From: Gemmatimonadota bacterium | GTDB taxonomy: Bacteria > Gemmatimonadota > Gemmatimonadetes > Longimicrobiales > Gaopeijiaceae | Length of the DNA stretch: 38,317 nucleotides | NCBI GenBank assembly: GCA_013002885.1 | Contig: JABDLS010000001.1 | Location: forward strand, 1 to 38,317 | Reading direction: 5' to 3' | Shown: positions 1 through 8,606 of the stretch, in pieces | Numbering within the stretch: position 1 is the stretch's first letter | Layout of the letters: each line of letters starts with the position of its first letter | The notes under the pieces: generated by a model | What the model saw: only the letters and a program-made list of their open reading frames with translations | What the model was told of the DNA's origin: nothing | Database searches by the model: none | Program-made: the position numbers and the translations under genes

Positions 1-1992
1 CAGGACAACGGCTCCAACGGAGGGCCCACTCGAACGGCCTTCGACCACGGCATCCGCAACGCCGACTGGTTCAAGACCCTGGGTGCCGACGGCCATGACC
101 AGGCCACGGAGCCCGGCAACCCCGACATCCTCTACGCCGAGTCCCAGCAGGGGAACCTGCACCGGGTCGACCGACGCACGAGTGAGGAACTTGCCATCCA
201 GCCTCAGGCCAGGGAGGGAGAGCCCGCCGAGCGCTTCAACTGGGACGCGCCCATTGAAGCCAGCTTCCACATGCCGACTCGCGTGTACCACGCGTCCTAC
301 CGGGTATGGCGCAGCGACGACCGGGGCGATAGCTGGACGCCCATCTCCGGAGACCTGACCCGCAGCGAGAATCGCATCGAACAGCCCATCCTGGGCCGCG
401 TCCAGAGCTTCGACAACCCGTGGGACATGGGGGCCATGTCCAACTACAACACGGTCACCTCCATCGGGGAGTCGCCTGTCGATGAGGACGTGGTGTGGGC
501 AGGCACGGACGACGGCCTCCTCCACGTCACCGAAGACGGAGGAGCGACGTGGCGTCGCATCGAGGTGGGGACGCTTCCGGGAATGCCCGACCGCGCCTTC
601 GTCAACGACATCAAAGCAGACTTCCACGACCGGAGCTCGGTCTACGTGGCTCTGGACAACCACAAGGAGGGCGACTTCTCGCCCTACCTGGTGAAGAGCT
701 CGGATCTGGGGCGCTCATGGCAGTCGCTCGCCGGGGATCTTCCGGACCGTCATCTGGTGTGGCGCGTGGTCCAGGATCACGTGGACCCGGACCTCCTCTT
801 CGCTGCCACCGAGTTCGGCATCTTCGTCACCGTCGATGGTGGCGCGGAGTGGATCGAGATCGATACGGGGCTGCCCACCATCTCCTTCCGCGACATCGTC
901 ATCCAGCGCGATCACGAAGACGTGGTGGCGGCGTCCTTCGGCCGGGGGATCTTCGTTCTCGACGACTACACACCGCTGCGCGAAGCCGCCGAGCAGGGCC
1001 TCACCGCCGAAGCCACGCTCTTCGACACCCGGCCCGCCCTTTGGTACATCCCAAAAGAGGTGTCGGAAGACCAGGGCGCGAACGAGTGGACCGCCGAGAA
1101 TCCGCCGTACGGGGCTGTCTTCACCTACCACCTGCGCGACGGCTTCATGTCGCGCGAGGCCGAGCGCCGCCTGGCGGAAGCCGCTATCGCGGCGGGGGCG
1201 GATGTGCCGTTCCCCGGTTTCGACGCCTTGGAGGCCGAGCTGCGCGAGCAGGGGCCTTGGGTCCACCTGGTCGTCCGTGACGCCGCCGGCGAGGTGGTCA
1301 ACCGTGTCGACGGTCCCACATCCGACGGGATCCACCGTGTGGCGTGGGATTTGACCCTCGCGTCGCAAGCGTTCGTCGAGCCCGGGGACGAGGGGACAGA
1401 CGGTGAGCTCTGGGCGCTTCCCGGGACGTACACGGCCACCCTGGAGGTCCTCGAGGAGGGCGAGGTGCGGCAGCTCGCCGGACCCATGGAGTTCGAGGTG
1501 CAGCCGCTGTACGCGTCGACGCTCCCCCGGGTGGCGGCCGCGGCGATTGCCCAGTTCCGGGACGACTTCGTGGAGGTGCAGCGCGAGGTCGATGCCACCG
1601 AGCGTCTCCTCGAGGAGCAGCTCGGGACGGTAGCGGCTCTGCAGACGGCCCTCGCGCGGGCGTCCAGCCCCGACGCAGAGCTCGTGAACCGGCTCGAGGC
1701 CGCCCGTCAGGAACTCCTCGCCCTTCGAGAACGGATGGACGAGAGCGAGGCGATGGACGAAGTAGGGGAATCGGGCCCGCCGACGCCTGGCGACCGGCTC
1801 AATGCGGCCGAGGGCGGACTGGAGACGACGCATGGTCCGACAGCGCAGCACCGGCTCATGCTGGACGTTGCTCGTAGCGAGCTCGCGCCGATCCGCGCAG
1901 AGATCGAGCGGATGGCCGAGGAGGTGGTGCCGGCGTTGCAGGCGGATGTGGAAGCGGCAGGGGCGCCCCCGGTGAGGCGGGGAGGGGCGTGA
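1..1992 (+). CDS. Sortilin/VPS10-like beta-propeller protein (glycosyl-hydrolase-like BNR repeats), 5' truncated
   Basis: The frame is open from base 1, so the N-terminus lies outside the window; 663 residues remain. The visible part starts inside a propeller with repeated BNR/Asp-box-like motifs (SDDRGDSW, TEDGGATW, SSDLGRSW, TVDGGAEW) and ends the propeller near GRGIFVLDDYTPL. After it comes a region with a FlgD/Ig-like look (HRVAWDLT, LPGTYTATLEV) and a C-terminal helical, Glu/Arg-rich stretch likely to form a coiled coil. This architecture is typical of the roughly 1000-residue secreted proteins annotated as glycosyl hydrolase or sortilin-like in Gemmatimonadota and Acidobacteriota. Their substrate is not established, and an enzymatic role should not be assumed. 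The stop overlaps the GTG start of the next gene by four bases (GTGA), suggesting translational coupling. Confidence 0.85.
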   Translation, partial: QDNGSNGGPTRTAFDHGIRNADWFKTLGADGHDQATEPGNPDILYAESQQGNLHRVDRRTSEELAIQPQAREGEPAERFNWDAPIEASFHMPTRVYHASYRVWRSDDRGDSWTPISGDLTRSENRIEQPILGRVQSFDNPWDMGAMSNYNTVTSIGESPVDEDVVWAGTDDGLLHVTEDGGATWRRIEVGTLPGMPDRAFVNDIKADFHDRSSVYVALDNHKEGDFSPYLVKSSDLGRSWQSLAGDLPDRHLVWRVVQDHVDPDLLFAATEFGIFVTVDGGAEWIEIDTGLPTISFRDIVIQRDHEDVVAASFGRGIFVLDDYTPLREAAEQGLTAEATLFDTRPALWYIPKEVSEDQGANEWTAENPPYGAVFTYHLRDGFMSREAERRLAEAAIAAGADVPFPGFDALEAELREQGPWVHLVVRDAAGEVVNRVDGPTSDGIHRVAWDLTLASQAFVEPGDEGTDGELWALPGTYTATLEVLEEGEVRQLAGPMEFEVQPLYASTLPRVAAAAIAQFRDDFVEVQREVDATERLLEEQLGTVAALQTALARASSPDAELVNRLEAARQELLALRERMDESEAMDEVGESGPPTPGDRLNAAEGGLETTHGPTAQHRLMLDVARSELAPIRAEIERMAEEVVPALQADVEAAGAPPVRRGGA

Positions 1993-2945
1993 GGGCCAGG
2001 GCGAGTAAAGGGACAACGCTCGTGGACACGAGAGCGGGTGGCGTTGGAGCCGCGCTACTCACGGCCGTCGTCATGTACGCCACGTTCGCGGGGCCGCTCG
2101 CCGCCCAGGACACTTTCCTCACCCGCTGCGGCGCCGCGGTCCACCAGGAGGAGGGCACCGGTTGGGTTTCGGTGCCCCAGGGGCAGATCTTCTGCCCCCT
2201 GGCCGCGGACCCGAAGGCCGAGCGTTCCTACGTGAGCTACCTCCGCGGAGACTTCGCGACCATTGCGAACGCACCGTCGGGGCAGCAGACGAACATCGGC
2301 GCGGTGGGACTCGGTGACAGCTTCGCCCTCTTCCGATACGCGGCCCGTAGGCCGGGCAACGGCGTACAGGTGGACCTCGCCGCGGCCGTATTCAGTCAGT
2401 TCAACCTGGACACGAAGAGCTTCGACCTCATCAATGCCGACTACCTGGTGGGCATCCCCGTGACCATGCGGCACGGCGGGTTCTCCGCGCGCTTGAGGGT
2501 CTATCATCAGAGCTCGCACCTGGGGGACGAGTTCCTCCTCAACAACCAGCCCGAGCGAGTGAATCTCTCGTTCGAGTCCGTCGAGGCCATCCTGTCGCAG
2601 GAGGTAGGGTCGCTGCGGATCTATGGGGGAGGGGAGGCGTTCTTCCGGCGGGAGCCGGCCGACCTCGCCAGCCGGTTGGTGCACGCGGGCGGCGAGTTGA
2701 GACCCGTGATCTTCGGGGATGGCCGCGTCCTCCTGGCCTTCGACTACAAGCTCGTCGACGACGGCTCGTGGAGCTACGCCTGGAACGCTCGAGCCGGCCT
2801 CGAGCTGGCGCGTGTTCCCACCCCGGGACACCCACCGCGAATCATCACCATCATCGTCGACTGGTACGAGGGGACGGCGCCCTACGGGCAGTTCTACCGC
2901 GACGACATCCGCTACTTCGGCGTCGGGTTCAACCTGTCGCGTTGA
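1989..2945 (+). CDS. DUF1207 domain protein, exported
   Basis: 318 residues from a GTG that overlaps the preceding stop. A hydrophobic segment at about residues 17-38 ending LAAQ looks like a signal peptide. The body matches my memory of the DUF1207 family: FCPLAADPKAERSYVSYLRG near the start, paired Tyr/Arg-rich strands in the middle (RVYHQSSHLGDEFLL, RIYGGGEAFF), and the family-like end with DWYEGTAPYGQFYRDD followed by YFGVGFNLSR. The alternating polar/aromatic strands and terminal aromatic/basic residue suggest an outer-membrane beta-barrel, which is inference. The function of DUF1207 is unknown. It is probably co-expressed with the upstream propeller gene. Confidence 0.8.
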   Translation: MRARASKGTTLVDTRAGGVGAALLTAVVMYATFAGPLAAQDTFLTRCGAAVHQEEGTGWVSVPQGQIFCPLAADPKAERSYVSYLRGDFATIANAPSGQQTNIGAVGLGDSFALFRYAARRPGNGVQVDLAAAVFSQFNLDTKSFDLINADYLVGIPVTMRHGGFSARLRVYHQSSHLGDEFLLNNQPERVNLSFESVEAILSQEVGSLRIYGGGEAFFRREPADLASRLVHAGGELRPVIFGDGRVLLAFDYKLVDDGSWSYAWNARAGLELARVPTPGHPPRIITIIVDWYEGTAPYGQFYRDDIRYFGVGFNLSR

Positions 2946-2984
2946 CGGCGCCGCCTTGACGCGGCCGAGGAAGCCGAGCTTCCC

Positions 2985-3815
2985 TCACCGCTTACGCCCC
3001 ACGCCCAACAAATGCGGGCTTAACCCCATGAGGGTCGGCTCCTCCTCGATCTCCCTCGCCGCGCGTATCAGATCCTCCCGCTTGCGGGAGTCCGCCCAAC
3101 GCTCCTCGAAGTCTCCGAGCAGCCCGGCTGGGCCCTCCAGCCCATAGACCCCCAGCAGGCCGAGGCCCGAGTCTGTCAGCTCCGCCCTGAACTCATCGGG
3201 GGTGTGGAAGTACGCGGTCGTGAAGTATCCGGGAAATTCGTCCGGGTTACGGTGCTGGCCGGTCTCCAGATCCCGCTCCATCATCGTCACGAAGGCCGGG
3301 TCGGCGAGGCGGTCGTGGACCAGGCCGTTGAACAGGGACGCCCATCGGGTGATACAGGCCGCGAAAAGCAGACCACCGGCCTTGAGCACCCGAGCGGCCT
3401 CGGACAGGGCGGTTGCGCGTTCGCCAGCGGTGGTGAGGTGGTATAGCGGGCCCAGGAGGAGGACCATGTCCACGGCGCCGTCGGGGACCTCGAGGCTCCT
3501 GGCGTCGCCGACTTCGGCAGAGGCGAGGGGGCGAGGCGCGTCCTCGTTGCGGGCGCTCGCGAGGTCCACGAGACGCTGCACCGGGTCGACCAGATGGACC
3601 TCGTACCCCTTGGCCGCCAGCCAGAAGGAGTACGCTCCGGCAGCACCGCCGACGTCGAGGACCACGGACGGTGGGTCAGGCGCGAACCGCTGGATCAACT
3701 CCTTGCTCCGGGCCGCCTCGATCTGCGACGCGCCCTGGGACAGCCGCTTCTCCTCGGGCCGCCGGTCGTAGTACGAACGGATGGCGTCGTCGAGGCGGGG
3801 GAGATCGTGGCTCAC
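2985..3815 (-). CDS. Class I SAM-dependent methyltransferase
   Basis: 276 residues. The Rossmann-fold glycine motif VVLDVGGAAGAYSF (about residues 51-64) is motif I. It is followed by an acidic residue at the end of strand 2 (HLVDP) and by motif DMVLLLGPLYHL, matching class I methyltransferases of the UbiE/Methyltransf_11 group. These transfer a methyl group from S-adenosylmethionine, but the acceptor cannot be told from sequence. There is no signal peptide, so it should be cytoplasmic. Its start lies 21 bases after the stop of the M28 peptidase on the same strand, so the two may share a transcript although no functional link is obvious. It converges on the DUF1207 gene with a 39-base gap. 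Confidence 0.87.
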   Translation of the reverse strand: MSHDLPRLDDAIRSYYDRRPEEKRLSQGASQIEAARSKELIQRFAPDPPSVVLDVGGAAGAYSFWLAAKGYEVHLVDPVQRLVDLASARNEDAPRPLASAEVGDARSLEVPDGAVDMVLLLGPLYHLTTAGERATALSEAARVLKAGGLLFAACITRWASLFNGLVHDRLADPAFVTMMERDLETGQHRNPDEFPGYFTTAYFHTPDEFRAELTDSGLGLLGVYGLEGPAGLLGDFEERWADSRKREDLIRAAREIEEEPTLMGLSPHLLGVGRKR

Positions 3816-3836
3816 AGGGGCCGGCTCATGGTTGAC

Positions 3837-5294
3837 CTACATCCGGTCCGACGGAAAGACGACCACGCTCTCGTGCCCGTTGGTTCCGACGGCTGCCACG
3901 CCGTAGAGGTGATTGTCGATGACCATCCCCTCGAGGGTGAACTCGGTGACGTCTCCCACGAACCGGGAGTGCTGCCACTGAGGCGCTGTGGTATCACGCC
4001 AGTAGATCGTGTAGCCGGCGAGGTTCGGATCATCGACGGGGTCCCAGCGCAAGGTCGTCGAGGGCCTAACGGCGCCACCGATGGCCACGTTCTCCGGAGC
4101 CGGCGGCGCCCAGGCAAGGGATGCGAGGACCGAGGCGTTCACCGCCGTCAGACGAGCCGCGAAGTCGAAGTCGACATGCTCGATGACATCGCCATACTCG
4201 ATCCCGTCCTCCGTGCGTAGATCCTGGTGCTGGCGCTCGTACTGCTCATTCGTCTCCATGATGCGAACGCCGGGGAATCCCGCATCGTTGAAGGGCCGGT
4301 GATGCCCACCCCGCCCGAACCTGTCGAGCCGGTAGATCATGATGGCCTCGAGGTTGGTGAAGTACGTCTCGGTGATCCGATGGACGTACCGGGCAAGCTG
4401 CCTCGACGGACCGTCGACCTCCCCGCCGTAGACGCGGTAGCTACGGATCTCTTGTTCGGAAGCCGTCACCGGATAGGGCTCGGAGAAGACGCGGAACGTG
4501 TTGTTCTCGATGACGCCGTTGATCCCTTCGATGTTGCCGATCATGTCGTTGTTGAGCACGCCGACGATGTCCCAGCCTTCGGCCCGGGCCACCTCGGCCA
4601 TGTGCTGCCCGCCCCAGAGGCCTTGCTCCTCACCGGAAAGACCGACGAGGACGACGCTGGTGGGGAAGTCGAATTGCGTGAGGATCCGTGCGGCCTCGAT
4701 GACGCCGGCCATCCCCGAGGCGTTGTCGTTGGCGCCCGGCGCGTCGGTGACCCCGTCCGATCCGTTGGAAGCCCTCGAGTCGATGTCGCCGCTCATGATG
4801 ACGTAGCGATCCGGGTGGACCGTACCGCGGATGATCCCGACGACGTTCACCACGTTGACGGGCTCAGGTAGGCGCTGGCTGTCTTCCGGGCCGAACAGTC
4901 GGCCTTGGTAGAAGACCTCCATGCAGCCCCCGCAGTCTGCCGAGATCTGATCCATTTCCGACTTGATCCAGCGTCGGGCAGCCCCGATGCCGCGCGTCGC
5001 CGAGAGCGTGTCGGACAGAGTGTTCCGGGTCCCGAAGTCGACCAGGGTCTGGATGTCCGATCCGATCCGCCCCGGAGATGCCGCCTCGATGATCTCGTAG
5101 ATCGTGCGGTCGGTGGCGGGGGGGACGTCCTGGCCGGAAACGGGCGACGGCGCGGTCACTACGGCCGCCAGGACGAAGGTCGCGACCGATGCCAGGGCGG
5201 CCGCGGCGCCGTCGACGGTGGCGGACCCCAGGGCGGGCGCCCACGGCGCGGTAAAGAGCGAGGTCGAGTGGCGGCGAAGAACAGGTGAAGGCAC
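3837..5294 (-). CDS. M28-family zinc metallopeptidase with C-terminal Fn3-like domain, secreted
   Basis: The frame is open to an ATG at 5579, but I prefer the GTG at 5294 (485 residues). It has a GGAG box 8 bases upstream, and the protein then begins shortly before a hydrophobic export segment ending SPVSGQ. The longer form would carry a basic leader and overlap the divergent dioxygenase gene. The peptidase core shows GANDNASG (D190), SGEEQGLWGG (E222/E223), NNDMIG (D250) and a late GHHRPFND. The usual HxD zinc motif is GDID (D170 to D172), so the His ligand appears replaced by Asp. The last roughly 90 residues (PPAPENVAIGG, TLRWDPVDDPNLAGYTIYW) look like a fibronectin type III domain. Probably an exported aminopeptidase-like enzyme, with activity uncertain because of the ligand change. 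Confidence 0.85.
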   Translation of the reverse strand: MPSPVLRRHSTSLFTAPWAPALGSATVDGAAAALASVATFVLAAVVTAPSPVSGQDVPPATDRTIYEIIEAASPGRIGSDIQTLVDFGTRNTLSDTLSATRGIGAARRWIKSEMDQISADCGGCMEVFYQGRLFGPEDSQRLPEPVNVVNVVGIIRGTVHPDRYVIMSGDIDSRASNGSDGVTDAPGANDNASGMAGVIEAARILTQFDFPTSVVLVGLSGEEQGLWGGQHMAEVARAEGWDIVGVLNNDMIGNIEGINGVIENNTFRVFSEPYPVTASEQEIRSYRVYGGEVDGPSRQLARYVHRITETYFTNLEAIMIYRLDRFGRGGHHRPFNDAGFPGVRIMETNEQYERQHQDLRTEDGIEYGDVIEHVDFDFAARLTAVNASVLASLAWAPPAPENVAIGGAVRPSTTLRWDPVDDPNLAGYTIYWRDTTAPQWQHSRFVGDVTEFTLEGMVIDNHLYGVAAVGTNGHESVVVFPSDRM

Positions 5295-5475
5295 GTCTGC
5301 GGCTCCGTTGGTCGTGTCGAATCTGGTCTGCACAGCGGGCGCACCCGTGTAGATGCGACCTGCCTGCACTGCGCGACGAAGATAACGGGCGACCACGGGC
5401 CCCACGCCAGATGCTCGAGCACTTGTCTGTCGGGCCGGTGGGCTGGAACTTCGCTCGACGAGAGCTGACCACACG

Positions 5476-6570
5476 ATGCGCACCGCCGTTTGGCAACGAA
5501 GACAGGAGTCCAAAATTCCCCTCCCCGAAGGTATCCCCGAGCGCTTCGATGGACCCGCCGCGTGGGTTGGTCGCGACATGCAGGGCCGCGCCGGCGAGTG
5601 GATCCATCACCTAACCGCCGAGCAAGTCTCCGATCTGGAGCATGCAGCCCGTTCCTACCTGAGTCTCGGTCGGGACGTGGGCGAGATCACCGCCGACACC
5701 TTCCCGATGCGTGTGCTCGACAGTCATCTGGCCGGGTTGAAGGAGACGCTGCTCCACGGCATCGGATTCCAGGTCCTTCGGGGGCTGCCCCTCGACCGAT
5801 TCGACCAGCTCACCGCGGCGACGATCTTCTGCGGTATCGGCGCCCACTTGGGAAGCGCCAGGTCGCAGAACGCCGCAGGCCACATCCTCGGCCATGTGCG
5901 CGACACTGGAGCGTCTTCGAAGGACACGAATACCCGTATCTACCAGACCGCTGAGCGGCAGAGTTTCCATACCGACAGCGCCGACGTCGTCGGCCTCATG
6001 TGCCTGCAAGACGCGAAGGACGGTGGTGAATCCCTGCTGGTCAGCGCCCTGTCCATCTACAACCGGCTCCGGGCCGAGCGGCCCGATCTGCTGGAGCGTC
6101 TCTTCGACCCTATCGCCACCGACCGCCGAGGTGAGATACCGCCGGGTGCGAAGCCGTACATGGAAATTCCGGTTTTCAACTGGCACGCCGGGCACCTCAC
6201 CGTGTTCTACCAGCGTCAGTACATCGAGAGTGCCCAGCGCTTCGAGGGGGCCATGCGTCTCACCCCGGCGCACATGGAGGCTCTGGACAGGCTCGACGAT
6301 CTGGCGAACGACGCGGAGATGCACGTGCGAATGCGCCTCGAGCCCGGGGACATGCAGTTCGTGTACAACCACTCTCAGCTCCACGATCGAACGTCGTTCG
6401 TGGACTGGCCGGATCCGGGCAAGCGCCGGCATCTGCTGAGGCTCTGGCTGTCGCCGGAGGGGGACCGGGAGCTTCCACCGGTCTTCGCTCAGCGCTACGG
6501 ATCCCTCGAGGTGGGCAACCGGGGTGGCATCGTGACCGAGGAGACGGTGCTCAGCGCACCCATCGACTGA
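5476..6570 (+). CDS. TauD/TfdA-family Fe(II)/2-oxoglutarate dioxygenase
   Basis: 364 residues from ATG 5476. The facial triad is visible: H165-T-D167 in QSFHTDSADVV and a distal His in QLHDRTSF (H303). The 2-oxoglutarate-binding Arg is in RRHLLRLWLSPE (R322). The segment LHGIGFQVLRGLPLD and the overall length fit the TauD/TfdA clan. Members couple 2-oxoglutarate decarboxylation to hydroxylation of small substrates, and the substrate here is unknown. There is no signal peptide, so it is cytoplasmic. It is divergent from the M28 peptidase across a 181-base gap and nearly abuts the convergent transglycosylase gene (9 bases). The start is uncertain by a few codons because the Shine-Dalgarno is weak. 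Confidence 0.87.
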   Translation: MRTAVWQRRQESKIPLPEGIPERFDGPAAWVGRDMQGRAGEWIHHLTAEQVSDLEHAARSYLSLGRDVGEITADTFPMRVLDSHLAGLKETLLHGIGFQVLRGLPLDRFDQLTAATIFCGIGAHLGSARSQNAAGHILGHVRDTGASSKDTNTRIYQTAERQSFHTDSADVVGLMCLQDAKDGGESLLVSALSIYNRLRAERPDLLERLFDPIATDRRGEIPPGAKPYMEIPVFNWHAGHLTVFYQRQYIESAQRFEGAMRLTPAHMEALDRLDDLANDAEMHVRMRLEPGDMQFVYNHSQLHDRTSFVDWPDPGKRRHLLRLWLSPEGDRELPPVFAQRYGSLEVGNRGGIVTEETVLSAPID

Positions 6571-6579
6571 TGGGGGCAC

Positions 6580-7869
6580 TCAGCGCTCTGCTTCGACTTC
6601 CGGAGCAACGGGCACGGTCAGCCGTGCCCCTACCGGTAGCCTCAGCGCCGACACGCTGGGGTTTGCGGCGCGGATTTCGGCGGTCCTTATGCCGTAACGC
6701 TGGGCGATGACCGACAGCGTCTCGCCGGAGCGGACGACGTGTTCGACGAAGGTGACGCGCCGCTCAGGGGCGAGGCGGGAGTAGTTGACTTCGAAAGCGT
6801 CGGCGTGGCCGACCGGCACCTTCAACGACACCTCGCGACCGGCCGGCGTGATGCCCCGAACGAACTCGGGATTGAGGCGGGCGATGTCCGCGTAGGACGC
6901 CTCGGCCGCGCCTGCCACCACGTCCAGGGTCGTCTGATCGGGCACGTGGACGAGCTCGAACCTCAGGCGATCCTCGCTGGGTTGGGCAAAGCCGTAGGGC
7001 TCAGGGTTGCTGGCGATCCACATGGCCCCGTAGAGCTTGGGCAGGAAGGCCCGCGTCTCGGGGGCGAAGTGCTCGCGGAGGGCCCAGAAAAGGCTGTCTG
7101 TACGGGGCTCGCCGGGGGCGTGCTGTCGGAGGAGCCGTCGTACCCGGGTTGGACCGGAGTTGTAGGCCGCGAGAGTAAGGAACCACGACTCGAATTCGTC
7201 ATTGAGGTCGACCAGGTAGTCGAGGGCGGCGGCCGTGGATCGTTCAGCGTGACGGCGCTCGTCGACGAGCGGACTCACCTCCAGGTCCAGGCTTCGTGCC
7301 GTGGGGGCCATGAGTTGCCACAGCCCCACCGCGGAGGCACGGCTGGTGACTCCAGGGGCGTAGCCACTCTCGATAAGGGGCAGGTAACGGAGAGAGGGGG
7401 GCAGGCCGTGGTCCGCGAGTGCCGAGTCGACGGTGGCGCCGAGGGCCGCCATACGCTCGAGGAACTCGGGAAACCACAGCGACGCGGGCCCGGTCCAATA
7501 GCCCATCCAGTCGTGAACACTACGCGCAAAGTCCCTGTCCCGTAGCACCGGTGACGACAGGAACTCGTCGCGGGAGCCGGCGGGAAGCCAAGCCTGGAGA
7601 TACACCTCCAGGGAGACGCCGTCGAACTCCACGGGAATGACGGGAAGAGCGGGGAGGGCGGTCGGACGGGTGTCGACCGTTGGCGCGGGTGAGGGGTCGG
7701 ACCCGAGGGTGAGCCTCAGCCCCCCGTACGCGAGGACGACGGTGGCCGCGACAGCCACCACGACGGTACCGGGCGCAGGCGGGGGACGTCCGGTCCGCAT
7801 GATCCACCGGTGGCGGATGACGGTAGGCCAGGACGCTACTCGCCCCCGCCTTCTCGAAGCCTTCCTCAT
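6580..7869 (-). CDS. MltD-like membrane-bound lytic murein transglycosylase with LysM domain
   Basis: 429 residues. An N-terminal hydrophobic segment (about 34-55) anchors or exports the protein. The SLT domain follows, with the catalytic Glu in LPLIESGY (E167), then SRASAVGLWQLM and LAAYNSGPTRVRRLL, which are characteristic of family 1 lytic transglycosylases cleaving peptidoglycan glycan strands. The C-terminus has a LysM repeat (HVVRSGETLSVIAQRYGI, then an AAN motif and LPVG) for glycan binding, preceded by a LysM-like region without clear hallmarks. This is the MltD arrangement, although a lipobox is not evident. It starts 26 bases after the VWA lipoprotein gene on the same strand, implying an operon. 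An internal ATG at 7800 is an alternative start closer to the membrane segment. Confidence 0.9.
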   Translation of the reverse strand: MRKASRRRGRVASWPTVIRHRWIMRTGRPPPAPGTVVVAVAATVVLAYGGLRLTLGSDPSPAPTVDTRPTALPALPVIPVEFDGVSLEVYLQAWLPAGSRDEFLSSPVLRDRDFARSVHDWMGYWTGPASLWFPEFLERMAALGATVDSALADHGLPPSLRYLPLIESGYAPGVTSRASAVGLWQLMAPTARSLDLEVSPLVDERRHAERSTAAALDYLVDLNDEFESWFLTLAAYNSGPTRVRRLLRQHAPGEPRTDSLFWALREHFAPETRAFLPKLYGAMWIASNPEPYGFAQPSEDRLRFELVHVPDQTTLDVVAGAAEASYADIARLNPEFVRGITPAGREVSLKVPVGHADAFEVNYSRLAPERRVTFVEHVVRSGETLSVIAQRYGIRTAEIRAANPSVSALRLPVGARLTVPVAPEVEAER

Positions 7870-7895
7870 GGCTGGTCAGTTTTGAGGCAGATGCC

Positions 7896-8576
7896 TCAGA
7901 GCTCGAGAGCGACGTCCAATCGCTCGAGGTCGTTGATGACGGTGAACTCGCCACCGCCGGCTTGAACCCGCTCGCGCCAGGCGTCGAGTCGCGTCGCATA
8001 TGCCCGGGGATCCACGTTGTCCGGGCGGAGCTTCGTCACGTTCAACGCGATGACACGAACGCCGTCCAACTCCATGGGGAAGTCCCGGATGTAGCCCTCG
8101 GGCAGGTCCTCCTCCATGTCGGAGAAGATCAGGACGGCCCTGCTCCCCGGTCCGACTTCTTCGAGCCATTCGGCGGCCTGCAGCACACCGCCGGTGATGT
8201 CGGTGTGGGCCGCAGCGGTTACGGTGTCGGTGAACGCACCGATCCGTTCCATGAACAGCCGCTTCTGGTCGTTGGCCACGGACGGCCGGGCGTCGAAGGT
8301 CACGCGCATGATGATGTCCTTCTCGCTGAAGCTGCCTCCGTCGATGCGCGCGACACCGAACGAATCGCCGGGATCCAGGGTGCCGAGGAGGTAGTTGATC
8401 ACCGAGCGTGCGCGGTCCAACTCCCCTGCGTACGTACCCGAGGTATCGAGGAGCAGGAAGACTCCGGTTCCTGGTGGCGTGCTCGCGCAACCTGCCACGG
8501 TGAGGGCCGCGGCGAGAGCCATGCCGATGCCTGCGAAGCGTTTCGCGGGACGTGCCGATGGGATGAGTCGTTTCAT
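7896..8576 (-). CDS. VWA-domain lipoprotein
   Basis: 226 residues. A basic N-terminus and hydrophobic stretch lead to a lipobox LTVAGC, with C30 the probable lipidated cysteine. A von Willebrand A domain begins directly after it. FLLLDTSGTYAG carries the MIDAS start (D44, S46, T48 in place of the usual second Ser), and the DMEEDLPEG segment supplies a later metal-site loop. Such domains bind ligands through a divalent metal. The protein should sit at the outer face of a membrane, in the periplasm or outer membrane. It lies between the coiled-coil membrane protein gene (30 bases upstream) and the lytic transglycosylase gene (26 bases downstream), suggesting a role in envelope organisation or cell-wall turnover. 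The partner is unknown. Confidence 0.82.
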   Translation of the reverse strand: MKRLIPSARPAKRFAGIGMALAAALTVAGCASTPPGTGVFLLLDTSGTYAGELDRARSVINYLLGTLDPGDSFGVARIDGGSFSEKDIIMRVTFDARPSVANDQKRLFMERIGAFTDTVTAAAHTDITGGVLQAAEWLEEVGPGSRAVLIFSDMEEDLPEGYIRDFPMELDGVRVIALNVTKLRPDNVDPRAYATRLDAWRERVQAGGGEFTVINDLERLDVALEL

Positions 8577-8606
8577 TGAAGGAACTCCCAGGAAGGGCTA
8601 CCGACG

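Noticed and set aside
715-2016. 433-codon open frame on the minus strand
   Set aside because: Wholly antisense to the sortilin-like gene. Its product is rich in Arg/His/Pro with no recognisable domain, a by-product of GC-rich third positions.
5295-5579. N-terminal extension of the M28 peptidase to ATG 5579
   Set aside because: It would add 95 basic, low-complexity residues before the signal peptide and overlap the divergent dioxygenase start. GTG 5294 has a GGAG box.
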